Source of the DNA: Pseudomonas sp. S31
GTDB lineage: Bacteria; Pseudomonadota; Gammaproteobacteria; Pseudomonadales; Pseudomonadaceae
Reading direction: 5' to 3'
DNA length: 64,000 nt
Assembly: GCF_016648105.1 (NCBI RefSeq)
Contig: NZ_JACVVE010000011.1
Span: 62,001-126,000 of the forward strand
Positions within the stretch are counted from its first letter, which is position 1; the number at the start of each line of letters is the position of its first letter. Both the position numbers and the translations under genes were made by a program. The notes under the pieces are model-generated. The model had not been told where the DNA came from. It worked only from the letters and a program-made list of their open reading frames with translations, and searched no databases. Positions 26,022 to 36,861 of this stretch are shown one piece after another.

Positions 26022-26679
26022 GGGCTTGCAGGGCCTCCAGCTGGCGCTGCGCATGCGCAGCGTCGCGATAGGCGGCCAGCAGCGCGAGCGCTTCCTCGTT
26101 GTCCAGCTTGCGCCCGCCGATGGCCAGGCCGGCCGAGAGGATGCGCAGTTGCAGGCGAGGCTTGCGGATCACCATGGTCTGGTTGCCGAAGAACTGCAGC
26201 CGCGCCACACGGTGGTCGGGCAGTACTGCGTCGTCGCTCAGGTTCAGGGTCTGCATAGTCACCAGCCCCTCGTCCTTGATGGCCACCTCCTCGACCTGGG
26301 CCAGGTCGACCGGCGCGTCCAAGGTATCGACGAACAGTTGGCGGCGGGTCAGGCGCAGGAACACGTGGGTGCCAGCATTGCGGTGCTGCCAGCTGATCAC
26401 GGCCGAAACCACCGTAACGAACAGTGCCGCCACGATCATGCCGGTCTTGCCCATGTTGAAAGCCAGGGCAAGCATGCCCAGCGCGACCAGCAACATCACC
26501 GGCCCCCATACTTTGTAGCGGCGCGAGTTGGTGAATTCGGTCTGCTCGGGTACCCGCTCGATCACCTGCTTGAGTTCGGCGATCACGCGATCGCGCTGGG
26601 CGGCGCGGGATTGGTCGTATTCGGCGCTGAGCGAGCCGCTGAGATTGGACAGCGAGTCCGGGTTTTCAGGTGTGGTCAT
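26014..26679 (-). CDS. Uncharacterised membrane protein, PH-like C-terminal domain
   Basis: A 221-residue protein not recognised as a named family. It has a hydrophilic N terminus (~65 residues), two hydrophobic helices (VMLLVALGMLALAF; IVAALFVTVVSAVISW) and a β-rich C-terminal half (HVFLRLTRRQLFVDTLDAP, ARLQFFGNQTMVIRKP). The same two-helix plus β-domain layout occurs in the downstream protein, suggesting a paralogous pair that may form a heteromer. Start 26679 (MTTPEN) is preceded by GGGACGATACCT; the longer open frame upstream is not protein-like. Confidence 0.65.
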   Translation of the reverse strand: MTTPENPDSLSNLSGSLSAEYDQSRAAQRDRVIAELKQVIERVPEQTEFTNSRRYKVWGPVMLLVALGMLALAFNMGKTGMIVAALFVTVVSAVISWQHRNAGTHVFLRLTRRQLFVDTLDAPVDLAQVEEVAIKDEGLVTMQTLNLSDDAVLPDHRVARLQFFGNQTMVIRKPRLQLRILSAGLAIGGRKLDNEEALALLAAYRDAAHAQRQLEALQAHG

Positions 26680-26844
26680 AGGTATCGTCCCGGTTGAAAG
26701 GCCTGTATTGAAGTGGGCAGGCAGGCGCCTGCCAAGCCGGCTGGTCGCCACCCACAACAAACAGGCCGTCGATGACAACGGCCGATGCCCAGGCTGTGCG
26801 CGGGTTAACACTTGCGTGCTCCCCGCGCACAGCGACGGCATGCA

Positions 26845-29022
26845 TCAGAAGTCGTAGCGGGCGCCGACCATCATGCTGCGCGAAGGCCCGTAGAAGTTGA
26901 ACGTCGAGGTCGAACCCACCCGTGACAGGTAGTCACGGTCGAACAGGTTGTTGACGTTGAAGGTCGCCGTGAGCTTGTCGGTGACCGGGTACGACAGCAT
27001 CGCGTCGACGGTGGCGTAGCCGGGGGCGTCGATGCGCACGCCGCCGTTCTCGGCATAGAAGTTGCTCATCGCCGACACGCCGCCACCGATGGCCAGGCCG
27101 TTCAGCGGGCCTTGGTCGATGGTGTACTTGGTCCACAGCGAGGCTTGGTTGCGCGGCATGATGAAGAAGGTGGTCTCGGCATCGCCCTTGACCGTGTCGG
27201 TCTGCATCCAGGTGTAGCCGGCGAGCACTTCCCAGTTCTGCGCCAGCTTGCCGCTGACTTCCACTTCGGCGCCCTTGACTCGAGTCTTGCCGGAGGCGAC
27301 CGAGAAGCCGGTATCCACGCCATCGGCGTCGTATTCGGTGGTGGCGCGATTCTTGTCGGTCAGGCGGAACACCGAGAAACGGGTGTTGAGGTCGCCACCG
27401 AAGTAGCTGCTCTTCAGGCCGAATTCATACTGCTCGCCCTGGCGCGGCTTGAGCACGCGGCCGTTGCCGTCGGTATCGGACTGCGGCTTGAACACCTGGG
27501 AATAGCTGGCGTACAGGGCATGGTTTTCGGTCAGGTCGTAGACCACACCACCATACGGGGTGAAGCGTCCGTTGACGCGTTTGCTGTCATCGGTGGTCGA
27601 GCCACTGCTCAGGGTGGTGGTGTAGAAATCACCGTTGTACCAGCTGAAACGGCCACCGGCGATCAGCGCCAGGCGCTCGACCGGGCGGAAGGTGACCTTG
27701 GAGTACAGGCCGTACTCCTCTTCCTGCATGCCAGTCTCGGTGGTGTAGTTAGCCGACGGCTTGGAGGTCTGGCTCGGCGAATAGTCGTTGACGTCGATGG
27801 TGCCCAGGTTGGTGGCGCCATTGAGGTACTCGGTGTCGTAGTTCTTGTAGTCGGTGCCGACCACGAACTCGCTGACCTGGCCGAAGGTTTCGAACGGCTG
27901 GCTGTAGCTGGCGTCCAGCGAGTAGGTGTCCTGGGTGAAATCGCGGGCACTGGCGCGCAGCGAGTTGGCACCGGTGTTGGCGTTGGTCGCGGTGAAGGCA
28001 TACAGGTAGTTGGTGTCGCGGTGCGAGCCACGGGCGGCGATGCGGCCATAGCCACCGTTGTCGAAGCGGTGGGTCAGCTCGGCGACCAGGTCGGTGGTCT
28101 TGCCGTCGAAGTAGTTCCAGTCGGCGCCGAGGAACTTCGAGTGGCTGAAGTCGGGGACCTTGCCATCCAGCGTGGCCGGGTAGCCGTTGTGCGGAGTGAT
28201 GTTCTTCACTTCGTGGATCAGGCCGAACGACAACAGCGTGTCTTCGTCCAGGTCGATGTCCAGCGCGCCGTAGTAGCTGTTGCTGGTGTTGGCGTTGTAG
28301 TCCACTTCGCCATTGGTGTCGTCACGCGAGGCGACGAAACGCCCGCGCACGCGACCTGCTTCGTCCAGCGGGCCGCTCAGGTCGAGCTCCTGGTGATTGG
28401 TGTCCCAGGTGCCGTAGCTGCCTTCGATGTGGCCCTGGAATTCTGCGGTCGGGCGCTTGCGCACCATGTTGACGATGCCGCCCAGCTCGCTGGTGCTGCT
28501 GAACAGCCCCGCCGGGCCGCGCATGATCTCGACCCGGTCGAAGGCGGTCAGAGATGGCACGGTGCCGAAGATGCTCTGCATCGGGGCTGGCAGGCCGTCG
28601 ATGTTGAATTCGCTGTACTCGTAGCCACGGGCGTAGATCGACGAACGACCGCTGTCGTTGGTCAGGGTACGCAGCCCGGCGGTGTACTTGGCCAGGTCGT
28701 CGAGGTGCACGAACTGGCGGTCCTTGACGTAGTCCTGGGTGTAGACGGTGATCGACTGCGGGATGTCCTTGAGCGCGGCCGGGGTCTTGGTGCCCACGGT
28801 GGCGGCATCGACGCTGTAGCCACCGGTCTGCTCCGACGGCAGCATGTCGTACAAGCGGTTGCCTTCGATGGTCAACGCCGGGATCTCCAGCGAACTGTCG
28901 TCCGCCGCAGCCTGGCTCGCGACCGTTTCAGCCAGTGCCGACAACGAAAACGGCGCCAGCAGCCCCAGCACCAGCCAACCCCGAACCCGTCGCGGGCTCC
29001 CCACACCTTTGATACCGCTCAT
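26845..29022 (-). CDS. TonB-dependent siderophore receptor (no signalling domain)
   Basis: A 725-residue outer-membrane receptor. A signal peptide (to ALAE, ~residue 32) is followed by a putative TonB box near LEIPALTIEG, a plug (LKDIPQSITVYTQDYVKD, RVEIMRGPAGLFSSTSELGGIVNMVRKRP) and a barrel ending in YDF. It lacks the STN domain seen in the 22874-25303 receptor, so it is not a FecIR-type transducer. It is divergent from a two-component system and probably controlled by it. Start ATG 29022 has AAAGGTG upstream. With the esterase at 31.5 kb the set resembles catecholate/ester siderophore uptake (compare pfe genes), but the receptor sequence itself does not identify the ligand. Confidence 0.92.
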   Translation of the reverse strand: MSGIKGVGSPRRVRGWLVLGLLAPFSLSALAETVASQAAADDSSLEIPALTIEGNRLYDMLPSEQTGGYSVDAATVGTKTPAALKDIPQSITVYTQDYVKDRQFVHLDDLAKYTAGLRTLTNDSGRSSIYARGYEYSEFNIDGLPAPMQSIFGTVPSLTAFDRVEIMRGPAGLFSSTSELGGIVNMVRKRPTAEFQGHIEGSYGTWDTNHQELDLSGPLDEAGRVRGRFVASRDDTNGEVDYNANTSNSYYGALDIDLDEDTLLSFGLIHEVKNITPHNGYPATLDGKVPDFSHSKFLGADWNYFDGKTTDLVAELTHRFDNGGYGRIAARGSHRDTNYLYAFTATNANTGANSLRASARDFTQDTYSLDASYSQPFETFGQVSEFVVGTDYKNYDTEYLNGATNLGTIDVNDYSPSQTSKPSANYTTETGMQEEEYGLYSKVTFRPVERLALIAGGRFSWYNGDFYTTTLSSGSTTDDSKRVNGRFTPYGGVVYDLTENHALYASYSQVFKPQSDTDGNGRVLKPRQGEQYEFGLKSSYFGGDLNTRFSVFRLTDKNRATTEYDADGVDTGFSVASGKTRVKGAEVEVSGKLAQNWEVLAGYTWMQTDTVKGDAETTFFIMPRNQASLWTKYTIDQGPLNGLAIGGGVSAMSNFYAENGGVRIDAPGYATVDAMLSYPVTDKLTATFNVNNLFDRDYLSRVGSTSTFNFYGPSRSMMVGARYDF

Positions 29023-29379
29023 GACACACCTTTCAGTTGGATTTGCAGTGGACAGGACAGCAACCGATGCGCGTGCACCGCGACGAGGGGCTCGGACCCC
29101 TTTCTTGCGGGCAGCCGTCTCCCGCGACATGGTCGATACAGACGATGGGCAAGGAGAGGGACCGGTGGCATCAGCCACCTAAATGACAGTCAATCGCAAA
29201 CGACATCTGTTGCTTTTTGCGAACGATACCGTAGGGAAAGCTGGGGTGCAGCAGGATTAACCTTCTTAACACATGCCCGCACTGCAAGGGCCCGACGAAA
29301 CCGGCACAGGAAGATTGCCCTCGACCCGCCCGCAATGGGATGATTCGTAACTGATACAAATTCTCATTCAAGGCTCATC
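29023..29379. other. 357-base divergent regulatory region between receptor and two-component system
   Basis: No gene is evident. The left half, next to the receptor start, is GC-rich. The right half holds a direct repeat TTAAC-N4-TTAAC (29257 and 29266), which could be bound by the OmpR-type regulator encoded next to it, and a Fur-like site at 29353-29371. Promoters for both directions must lie here but I could not assign -10/-35 elements with confidence. Confidence 0.5.
29353..29371 (+). promoter_or_regulatory. Weak Fur-box-like site before the response regulator
   Basis: GATACAAATTCTCATTCAA matches 11 of 19 positions of the Fur consensus, with the TCATT half-site best conserved. It ends 8 bases before the GTG start of the response regulator, so Fur binding would block initiation. 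Confidence 0.45.
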
Positions 29380-30071
29380 GTGCCCACATCACTGTTGCTT
29401 GCCGAAGACGACCCGCGTCTGCGTCAGGACCTGGAACGCCATTTCCTCAGCCGTAGCTTTGAGGTTCACGCCTGTGCCAGCGGAACCCTGGCCCTGGCGG
29501 CGATCCAGCATTCGCGCTTCGACCTGGTGCTGCTGGATATCATGCTGCCCGGTATCGATGGCCTCAGCCTGCTCGACGAACTACGCCGCCAGCAGGCGGT
29601 GCCTGTGATGCTGATGTCGGCACTGGGCGCCGAGCAGGACCGCATCAGCGGGTTCACCCGCGGCGCCGACGACTACCTGCCCAAGCCGTTCAGCCTGGCC
29701 GAGCTGGATGCCCGGGTCGATGCGCTGTTGCGCAGGGTGGCCTTCGATCGCGGCGCGCCGGTACGGGCCGACGCGGGCTCGCTGGTCCTTGACCAGGACC
29801 GCCAGGATGTCGTCCACCACGGCAAGCCGGCCGGCCTCACGGCCTCGGAGTTCCGCCTGCTGGCCACGCTGTCGGCCCACCCCGGCGAAGCCTTGAGCAA
29901 GGCATTCCTGTACCAGACCGTGTTGCACCGGGCCTACACCCGGCTGGACCGCGGCCTGGACGTGCACGTGTGCAACCTGCGCCGCAAGCTGGCCGATATC
30001 GACGCCCAGCATCTGCAGATCCAGGCCGTGCGCGGCCAGGGCTACATCCTGGTCGACACGGAACAATCCTG

Positions 30072-30072
<1 letters not shown>
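29380..30072 (+). CDS. OmpR-family response regulator
   Basis: A 230-residue response regulator. The receiver domain has the acidic pair AEDDPR, phospho-acceptor Asp in LVLLDIMLPG (about residue 52) and the conserved Lys in LPKPFS. The C-terminal winged helix (GLTASEFRLLATLSAHPGEALSK...LDVHVCNLRRKL) is the OmpR/PhoB type. The start is GTG 29380, since no ATG fits the conserved N terminus (LLLAEDDPRL). The stop overlaps the histidine kinase start (TGATG). The setting next to a siderophore receptor resembles PfeR or PirR of P. aeruginosa, which activate receptor genes when the siderophore is present. Confidence 0.92.
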
Positions 30073-32403
<2,331 letters not shown>

Positions 32404-32485
32404 GCGCACGCGGGTGGCGAGCCCGCCTAAGGTCGTAGGCGGGCAGGGTTGCCACATCGATGGCCCAGTGCTGTATGCTTGCCCG

Positions 32486-32622
32486 GTCTTCAGGGCGGGG
32501 TGAAAGTCCCCACCGGCGGTAAATCGAAAGATGAGCCCGCGAGCGCCCCGGCCATGCCGGGGGTCAGCAGATCTGGTGAGATTCCAGGGCCGACGGTCAT
32601 AGTCCGGATGAAAGAAGGCGTC
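32486..32622 (+). ncRNA. FMN riboswitch (RFN element)
   Basis: The leader of ribB contains the conserved RFN core: TCTTCAGGGCGGGGTGAAAG, then CCCCACCGGCGGTAA, AGCCCGCGAGCGC, GGTCAGCAGATCTGGTGAGA and CCGACGGTCATAGTCCGGATG, ending near GAAAGAAGGCGTC. It binds FMN to repress the downstream gene. A potential expression-platform hairpin (CAAGGGC at 32626 with GCCCTTG at 32642) follows, with TTTT at ~32657. It controls only the stand-alone ribB, not the riboflavin operon at 43-46.5 kb. Confidence 0.96.
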
Positions 32623-32702
32623 AGCCAAGGGCCATTCGGGCGCCCTTGCGCGCGCATTTTGCTCGCCCCGAGACGTTCATCGACCATTACGAGGAGCGTT
32701 TC

Positions 32703-33353
32703 ATGTCTTCCATGCTGTTCCAGCAATATCCCAATGTCACCGCTGCCATCGCCGCTTTCCAGGCCGGGCGCCCCGTGCTGCTGCTCGACGACGACGATCG
32801 CGAGGATGAAGCCGATATCGTCGCCGCCGCCGAAAACCTCTCGCTGCAGACCATGGCCATGATGATTCGCGATTGCAGCGGCATCGTCTGCCTGTGCCTG
32901 GACGAGGCCACCGTCGACGCCTTGCAGTTGGCGCCGATGGTGCAGAACAACCAGGCCCGCCATGGCACCGGCTTCACCGTCACCATCGAGGCGGCCGAGG
33001 GAGTCACCACCGGCGTTTCGGCGCAGGACCGCATCACCACCATCGAGGCCGCCCTGCGCTCGACTGCGCAGCAACGCCATATCGTCAGCCCGGGGCATGT
33101 GTTCCCGCTGCGCGCCCGCGATGGCGGCGTGCTGGCCCGCCGCGGCCACACCGAAGGCTCGGTGGACCTGGCGCGCCTGGCCGGCCTGCGCCCAGCGGCA
33201 GTGCTGTGCGAACTGATGAACCCCGACGGCAGCATGGCCCGTGGCGAGCAGGTGGCGGTGTATGCCCGCCAGTACAACCTGCCGGTGCTGACCATCGAGG
33301 AGTTGGCGCGGTATCGCGAGGCATTGCTGGAGCTTCAGGCGGAAACCGTCTGA
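32703..33353 (+). CDS. ribB: 3,4-dihydroxy-2-butanone-4-phosphate synthase RibB
   Basis: A 216-residue monofunctional enzyme that converts ribulose 5-phosphate to the four-carbon precursor of riboflavin. Signature residues: [15 protein letters not shown] (catalytic acidic loop), [36 protein letters not shown] and [16 protein letters not shown]. It is the second DHBP synthase of the window (the other is the N-terminal half of the 43588-44679 product) and the only one preceded by an FMN riboswitch, so it is probably the flavin-responsive supply enzyme. ATG 32703 follows GAGGAGCG. Confidence 0.96.
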   Translation: MSSMLFQQYPNVTAAIAAFQAGRPVLLLDDDDREDEADIVAAAENLSLQTMAMMIRDCSGIVCLCLDEATVDALQLAPMVQNNQARHGTGFTVTIEAAEGVTTGVSAQDRITTIEAALRSTAQQRHIVSPGHVFPLRARDGGVLARRGHTEGSVDLARLAGLRPAAVLCELMNPDGSMARGEQVAVYARQYNLPVLTIEELARYREALLELQAETV

Positions 33354-33376
33354 TCCGTCGTTTTTGAAGGCGTTTT

Positions 33377-33474
33377 GGGGCCGCTGCGAGCCCCATCGCG
33401 GCACAAGGCCGCTCCTACAGCGTCAGGCCCTTGTAGGAGCGGCCTTGTGCCGCGATGGGGCGCGCAGCGGCCCC
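33377..33474. repeat. REP pair (GGCACAAGGCC type), inverted
   Basis: A long near-perfect palindrome: GGGGCCGCTGCGAGCCCCAT, then CGCGGCACAAGGCCGCTCC, mirrored by GGAGCGGCCTTGTGCCGCG and ATGGGGCGCGCAGCGGCCCC. It lies between ribB and xseB. Confidence 0.93.
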
Positions 33475-33580
33475 GATTGGCGTAACTGAAAGACATTAAC
33501 CTTACGCCCACACAAGTTTGCTCCCCCCGCCCCTCTCTGCTAGTGTCGCGCCGTTCTGACCAGCCACCGAGACAGTCGCC

Positions 33581-33823
33581 ATGGCCCGCAAAAAAGCCTC
33601 CATCGATTTCGAACAATCCCTCGCCGATCTGCAAGCCTTGGTCGAGCGCCTGGAGAACGGCGAACTGTCGCTGGAAGACTCGCTGGCAGCCTTCGAGCAA
33701 GGCATCGCCCTGACCCGCGATTGCCAGGGCGCACTGGCCCAGGCCGAGCAGAAGGTACAGATTCTCCTGGAACGCGACGGCGAGCTGGCCGCCCAGCCCT
33801 TCGACGCGGAGCCCGAGGCATGA
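33581..33823 (+). CDS. xseB: Exodeoxyribonuclease VII small subunit XseB
   Basis: An 80-residue helical protein with the XseB pattern [32 protein letters not shown], forming the small subunit of the single-strand-specific exonuclease VII (XseA is elsewhere). Its stop overlaps the ispA start (ATGA), and the xseB-ispA-dxs order is the standard gammaproteobacterial isoprenoid locus. Confidence 0.96.
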   Translation: MARKKASIDFEQSLADLQALVERLENGELSLEDSLAAFEQGIALTRDCQGALAQAEQKVQILLERDGELAAQPFDAEPEA

Positions 33824-34707
33824 TCGCGAGCTACCAGGCCCGCAGCCAGGCACGTGTCGACGCTGCCCTCGAGCCGCTGTTCCAGGCACCTTCCAAGGAA
33901 CTTGAGCGGCTCTACGCGGCCATGCGCTACAGCGTGATGAACGGCGGCAAGCGGGTCCGCCCGCTGCTCGCCTACGCCGCTTGCGAAGCCCTCGGCTCAC
34001 CGGCCGAACAGGCCAACGGTGCCGCCTGCGCGGTGGAACTGATCCACGCCTACTCGCTGGTGCACGACGACCTGCCGGCCATGGACGACGACGACCTGCG
34101 TCGTGGTCAGCCGACCACGCACAAGGCGTTCGACGAAGCCTGCGCCATCCTCGCCGGCGACGGCCTGCAGAGCCTGGCCTTCAGTGCCCTGCTCGACCCA
34201 CGCCTGAGCCCGCAGTCCGACACCCTCCGCCTGGCCATGGTCCAGACCCTGGCCAAGGCTGCCGGGCCTGCCGGCATGGTCGGTGGCCAGGCCATCGACC
34301 TGGGTTCGGTGGGCATCAAGCTCGACCAGAAGGCGCTGGAGTTCATGCACCGGCACAAGACCGGTGCCCTGATCGAAGCCAGCGTGCGCCTTGGCGCCCT
34401 GGCCAGCGCCCGCGCCGAACAGGCCCAGCTGGACGCCCTGCAGGCCTACGCCCAAGCCGTCGGCCTGGCATTCCAGGTGCAGGACGACATCCTCGACGTG
34501 GAAAGCGACACCGCCACCCTGGGCAAGCGCCAGGGTGCCGACATCGCCCGCGACAAACCGACCTACCCTGCCCTGCTCGGCCTGGAAGCGGCCAAGGCGT
34601 ATGCGATCGAACTGCGCGACCAGGCGCTGGTCGCACTGGAAGGGTTCGGTGAAAATGCCGAGCCTTTGCGGGCCTTGGCGCGTTACATCGTCGAACGGCG
34701 CCACTAA
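33820..34707 (+). CDS. ispA: Farnesyl diphosphate synthase IspA
   Basis: A 295-residue prenyl synthase that condenses IPP with DMAPP and GPP. Both aspartate-rich metal-binding motifs are present: [10 protein letters not shown] (first) and DDILD (second), along with GGKRVRPLL and [14 protein letters not shown] 33820 overlaps the xseB stop by four bases. A REP pair separates it from dxs. Confidence 0.96.
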   Translation: MIASYQARSQARVDAALEPLFQAPSKELERLYAAMRYSVMNGGKRVRPLLAYAACEALGSPAEQANGAACAVELIHAYSLVHDDLPAMDDDDLRRGQPTTHKAFDEACAILAGDGLQSLAFSALLDPRLSPQSDTLRLAMVQTLAKAAGPAGMVGGQAIDLGSVGIKLDQKALEFMHRHKTGALIEASVRLGALASARAEQAQLDALQAYAQAVGLAFQVQDDILDVESDTATLGKRQGADIARDKPTYPALLGLEAAKAYAIELRDQALVALEGFGENAEPLRALARYIVERRH

Positions 34708-34716
34708 ACCTCACAG

Positions 34717-34803
34717 CAGGCCTCTGTAGGAGCGGGTTTACCCGCGAATGGATGCTGGATCGACCACCGCATTCGCGGGTAAACCCGCTCCTACAGAGGC
34801 CTG
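34717..34803. repeat. REP pair (GGGTAAACCC type), perfect 87-bp palindrome
   Basis: CAGGCCTCTGTAGGAGCGGG through TTTACCCGCGAATG, a short apex, then CATTCGCGGGTAAACCCGCT through CTACAGAGGCCTG. Arms are virtually identical. Unit orientation (GTAGGAGCGGG first) is opposite to most pairs here and the same as the pair inside the eatR-like gene. Confidence 0.94.
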
Positions 34804-34880
34804 CGGCCCGCGTCTGAATGGGCAGCTTTTCCTACAATGGGGTAAACTGCCGCGTCTTCACACCTATAACGACTCGCCTG

Positions 34881-36758
34881 ATGCCCACGACGTTTCAAGA
34901 GATCCCCCGCGAACGCCCGGTCACGCCGTTGCTCGACCGCGCTGACACGCCTGCCGGCCTGCGCCGGTTGGCCGAAGCCGACCTGGAGACCCTGGCCGAC
35001 GAGTTGCGCCAGGAACTGCTCTACACCGTGGGTCAGACCGGTGGGCATTTCGGCGCCGGCCTGGGCGTGATCGAGCTGACGATCGCCCTGCACTACGTCT
35101 TCGACACCCCGGATGACCGCCTGGTGTGGGATGTCGGCCACCAGGCCTACCCGCACAAGATCCTCACCGGACGGCGCAACCGCATGCTGACCCTGCGCCA
35201 GAAGGACGGCATCGCCGCCTTCCCGCGCCGCAGCGAGAGCGAATACGACACCTTCGGCGTCGGCCACTCCAGCACCTCGATCAGCGCTGCCTTGGGCATG
35301 GCCATCGCCGCCCGCCTGCAGAATGACCCGCGCAAGGCCATCGCCGTGATCGGCGACGGCGCCCTGACCGCTGGCATGGCGTTCGAGGCGCTGAACCACG
35401 CCCAGGAAGTGGACGCCAACATGCTGGTGATCCTCAACGACAACGACATGTCGATCTCGCGCAATGTCGGTGGCCTGTCCAACTACCTGGCCAAGATCCT
35501 CTCCAGCCGCACCTACGCCAGCATGCGCGAAGGCAGCAAGAAAGTGCTGTCGCGCCTGCCAGGCGCCTGGGAAATCGCCCGCCGCACCGAGGAATACGCC
35601 AAGGGCATGCTGGTCCCCGGCACCCTGTTCGAAGAACTCGGCTGGAACTACATCGGCCCGATCGACGGCCACGACCTGCCCACCATGATTGCCACCCTGC
35701 GCAACATGCGTGACCTCAAGGGCCCGCAGTTCCTGCACGTGGTGACCAAGAAAGGCAAGGGCTTCGCCCCGGCCGAGATCGACCCGATCGGCTACCACGC
35801 CATCACCAAGCTCGAGCCCGCCGACAAGCCGGCCGGGCCGAAGTACTCCGCGGTGTTCGGCCAGTGGCTGTGCGACATGGCCGCGGCCGACAACCGCCTG
35901 GTCGGCATCACCCCGGCGATGAAGGAAGGCTCCGACCTGGTGGCCTTCAGCGAACGCTACCCGGAGCGCTACTTCGACGTGGCGATCGCCGAGCAGCACG
36001 CGGTCACCTTCGCCGCCGGCATGGCCTGCGAAGGCGCCAAGCCGGTGGTGGCAATCTATTCGACCTTCCTCCAGCGCGCCTACGACCAGTTGATCCACGA
36101 CGTGGCGGTACAGAACCTCGACGTGCTGTTCGCCATCGACCGCGCCGGCCTGGTCGGCGAGGACGGCCCGACCCACGCCGGCAGCTACGACCTGTCGTAC
36201 CTGCGTTGCATCCCCGGCATGCTGGTGATGACCCCGAGCGACGAGAACGAGCTGCGCAAGATGCTCAGCACCGGCCACCTGTACAACGGCCCGGCGGCCG
36301 TGCGCTACCCACGCGGCACCGGCCCCAACGCGCCGATCAGCGGCGACCTGGAGCCGCTGGAGATCGGCAAGGGCGTGGTTCGCCGTCAGGGCGAGAAAGT
36401 CGCCTTGCTGGTGTTCGGCGTGCAAATGGCCGAGGCCCTGCAGGTGGCCGAGCAGATCAACGTCACCGTGGTCGACATGCGTTTCGTCAAGCCGCTGGAC
36501 GAGGCCTTGGTGCTGGAATTGGCCGCTAACCATGAGCTGCTGGTGACCATCGAGGAAAACGCCATCATGGGCGGCGCTGGCGCGGCCGTGAGCGAGTTCC
36601 TGGCCCGCGAGGCGGTGCTCAAGCCGCTGTTGCACCTGGGGCTGCCAGATATCTATGTGGAACATGCCAAGCCGGCGCAGATGCTGGCCGAATGCGGGCT
36701 GGATGCTGCCGGCATCGGAGCCTCGGTGAAGGCCCGGATGGCCAAGCTAGGCCTTTAA
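34881..36758 (+). CDS. dxs: 1-deoxy-D-xylulose-5-phosphate synthase Dxs
   Basis: A 625-residue thiamine-diphosphate enzyme that opens the MEP isoprenoid pathway from pyruvate and glyceraldehyde 3-phosphate. Thiamine-binding region [17 protein letters not shown]...LNDNDMSIS; transketolase pyrimidine domain with [17 protein letters not shown]-terminal domain [19 protein letters not shown] 34881 (MPTTFQEIP) gives the usual length; 21 upstream codons are excluded. Thiamine and riboflavin cofactor genes lie in the same window. Confidence 0.97.
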   Translation: MPTTFQEIPRERPVTPLLDRADTPAGLRRLAEADLETLADELRQELLYTVGQTGGHFGAGLGVIELTIALHYVFDTPDDRLVWDVGHQAYPHKILTGRRNRMLTLRQKDGIAAFPRRSESEYDTFGVGHSSTSISAALGMAIAARLQNDPRKAIAVIGDGALTAGMAFEALNHAQEVDANMLVILNDNDMSISRNVGGLSNYLAKILSSRTYASMREGSKKVLSRLPGAWEIARRTEEYAKGMLVPGTLFEELGWNYIGPIDGHDLPTMIATLRNMRDLKGPQFLHVVTKKGKGFAPAEIDPIGYHAITKLEPADKPAGPKYSAVFGQWLCDMAAADNRLVGITPAMKEGSDLVAFSERYPERYFDVAIAEQHAVTFAAGMACEGAKPVVAIYSTFLQRAYDQLIHDVAVQNLDVLFAIDRAGLVGEDGPTHAGSYDLSYLRCIPGMLVMTPSDENELRKMLSTGHLYNGPAAVRYPRGTGPNAPISGDLEPLEIGKGVVRRQGEKVALLVFGVQMAEALQVAEQINVTVVDMRFVKPLDEALVLELAANHELLVTIEENAIMGGAGAAVSEFLAREAVLKPLLHLGLPDIYVEHAKPAQMLAECGLDAAGIGASVKARMAKLGL

Positions 36759-36784
36759 CGGCCCTTTCGCGGCGTCTCGGCGCC

Positions 36785-36846
36785 CCGATAAACCCGCTCC
36801 TACAGTTTCTGTGCATGACCTGTGGGAGCGGGCTTGTCCCGCGAAT
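36785..36846. repeat. Degenerate REP pair
   Basis: GATAAACCCGCTCCTACAG, then CTGTGGGAGCGGGCTTGTCC CGCGAATGCG. Two inverted but mutated REP units overlap the short leader of btuB (ATG 36862). No cobalamin riboswitch is seen here. Confidence 0.8.
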
Positions 36847-36861
36847 GCGTTGGAACCGCCA

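Noticed and set aside
29161..29215. Fur box directly upstream of the 26845-29022 receptor gene
   Set aside because: The AT-richer stretch here (AAATGACAGTCAATCGCAAA) does not match the Fur consensus well enough to call.
27112..29343. Long open frames antisense to real genes (for example 743 codons here; 690 at 23471-25543; 624 at 34791-36665; 409 at 3467-4696)
   Set aside because: They run opposite clearly recognisable genes (TonB receptors, dxs, the MORN protein), have low-complexity compositions and no family motifs. In high-GC DNA such shadows are expected.
36759..36861. Cobalamin riboswitch upstream of btuB
   Set aside because: The leader is only ~100 bases, mostly a degenerate REP pair, and shows no B12-box core.
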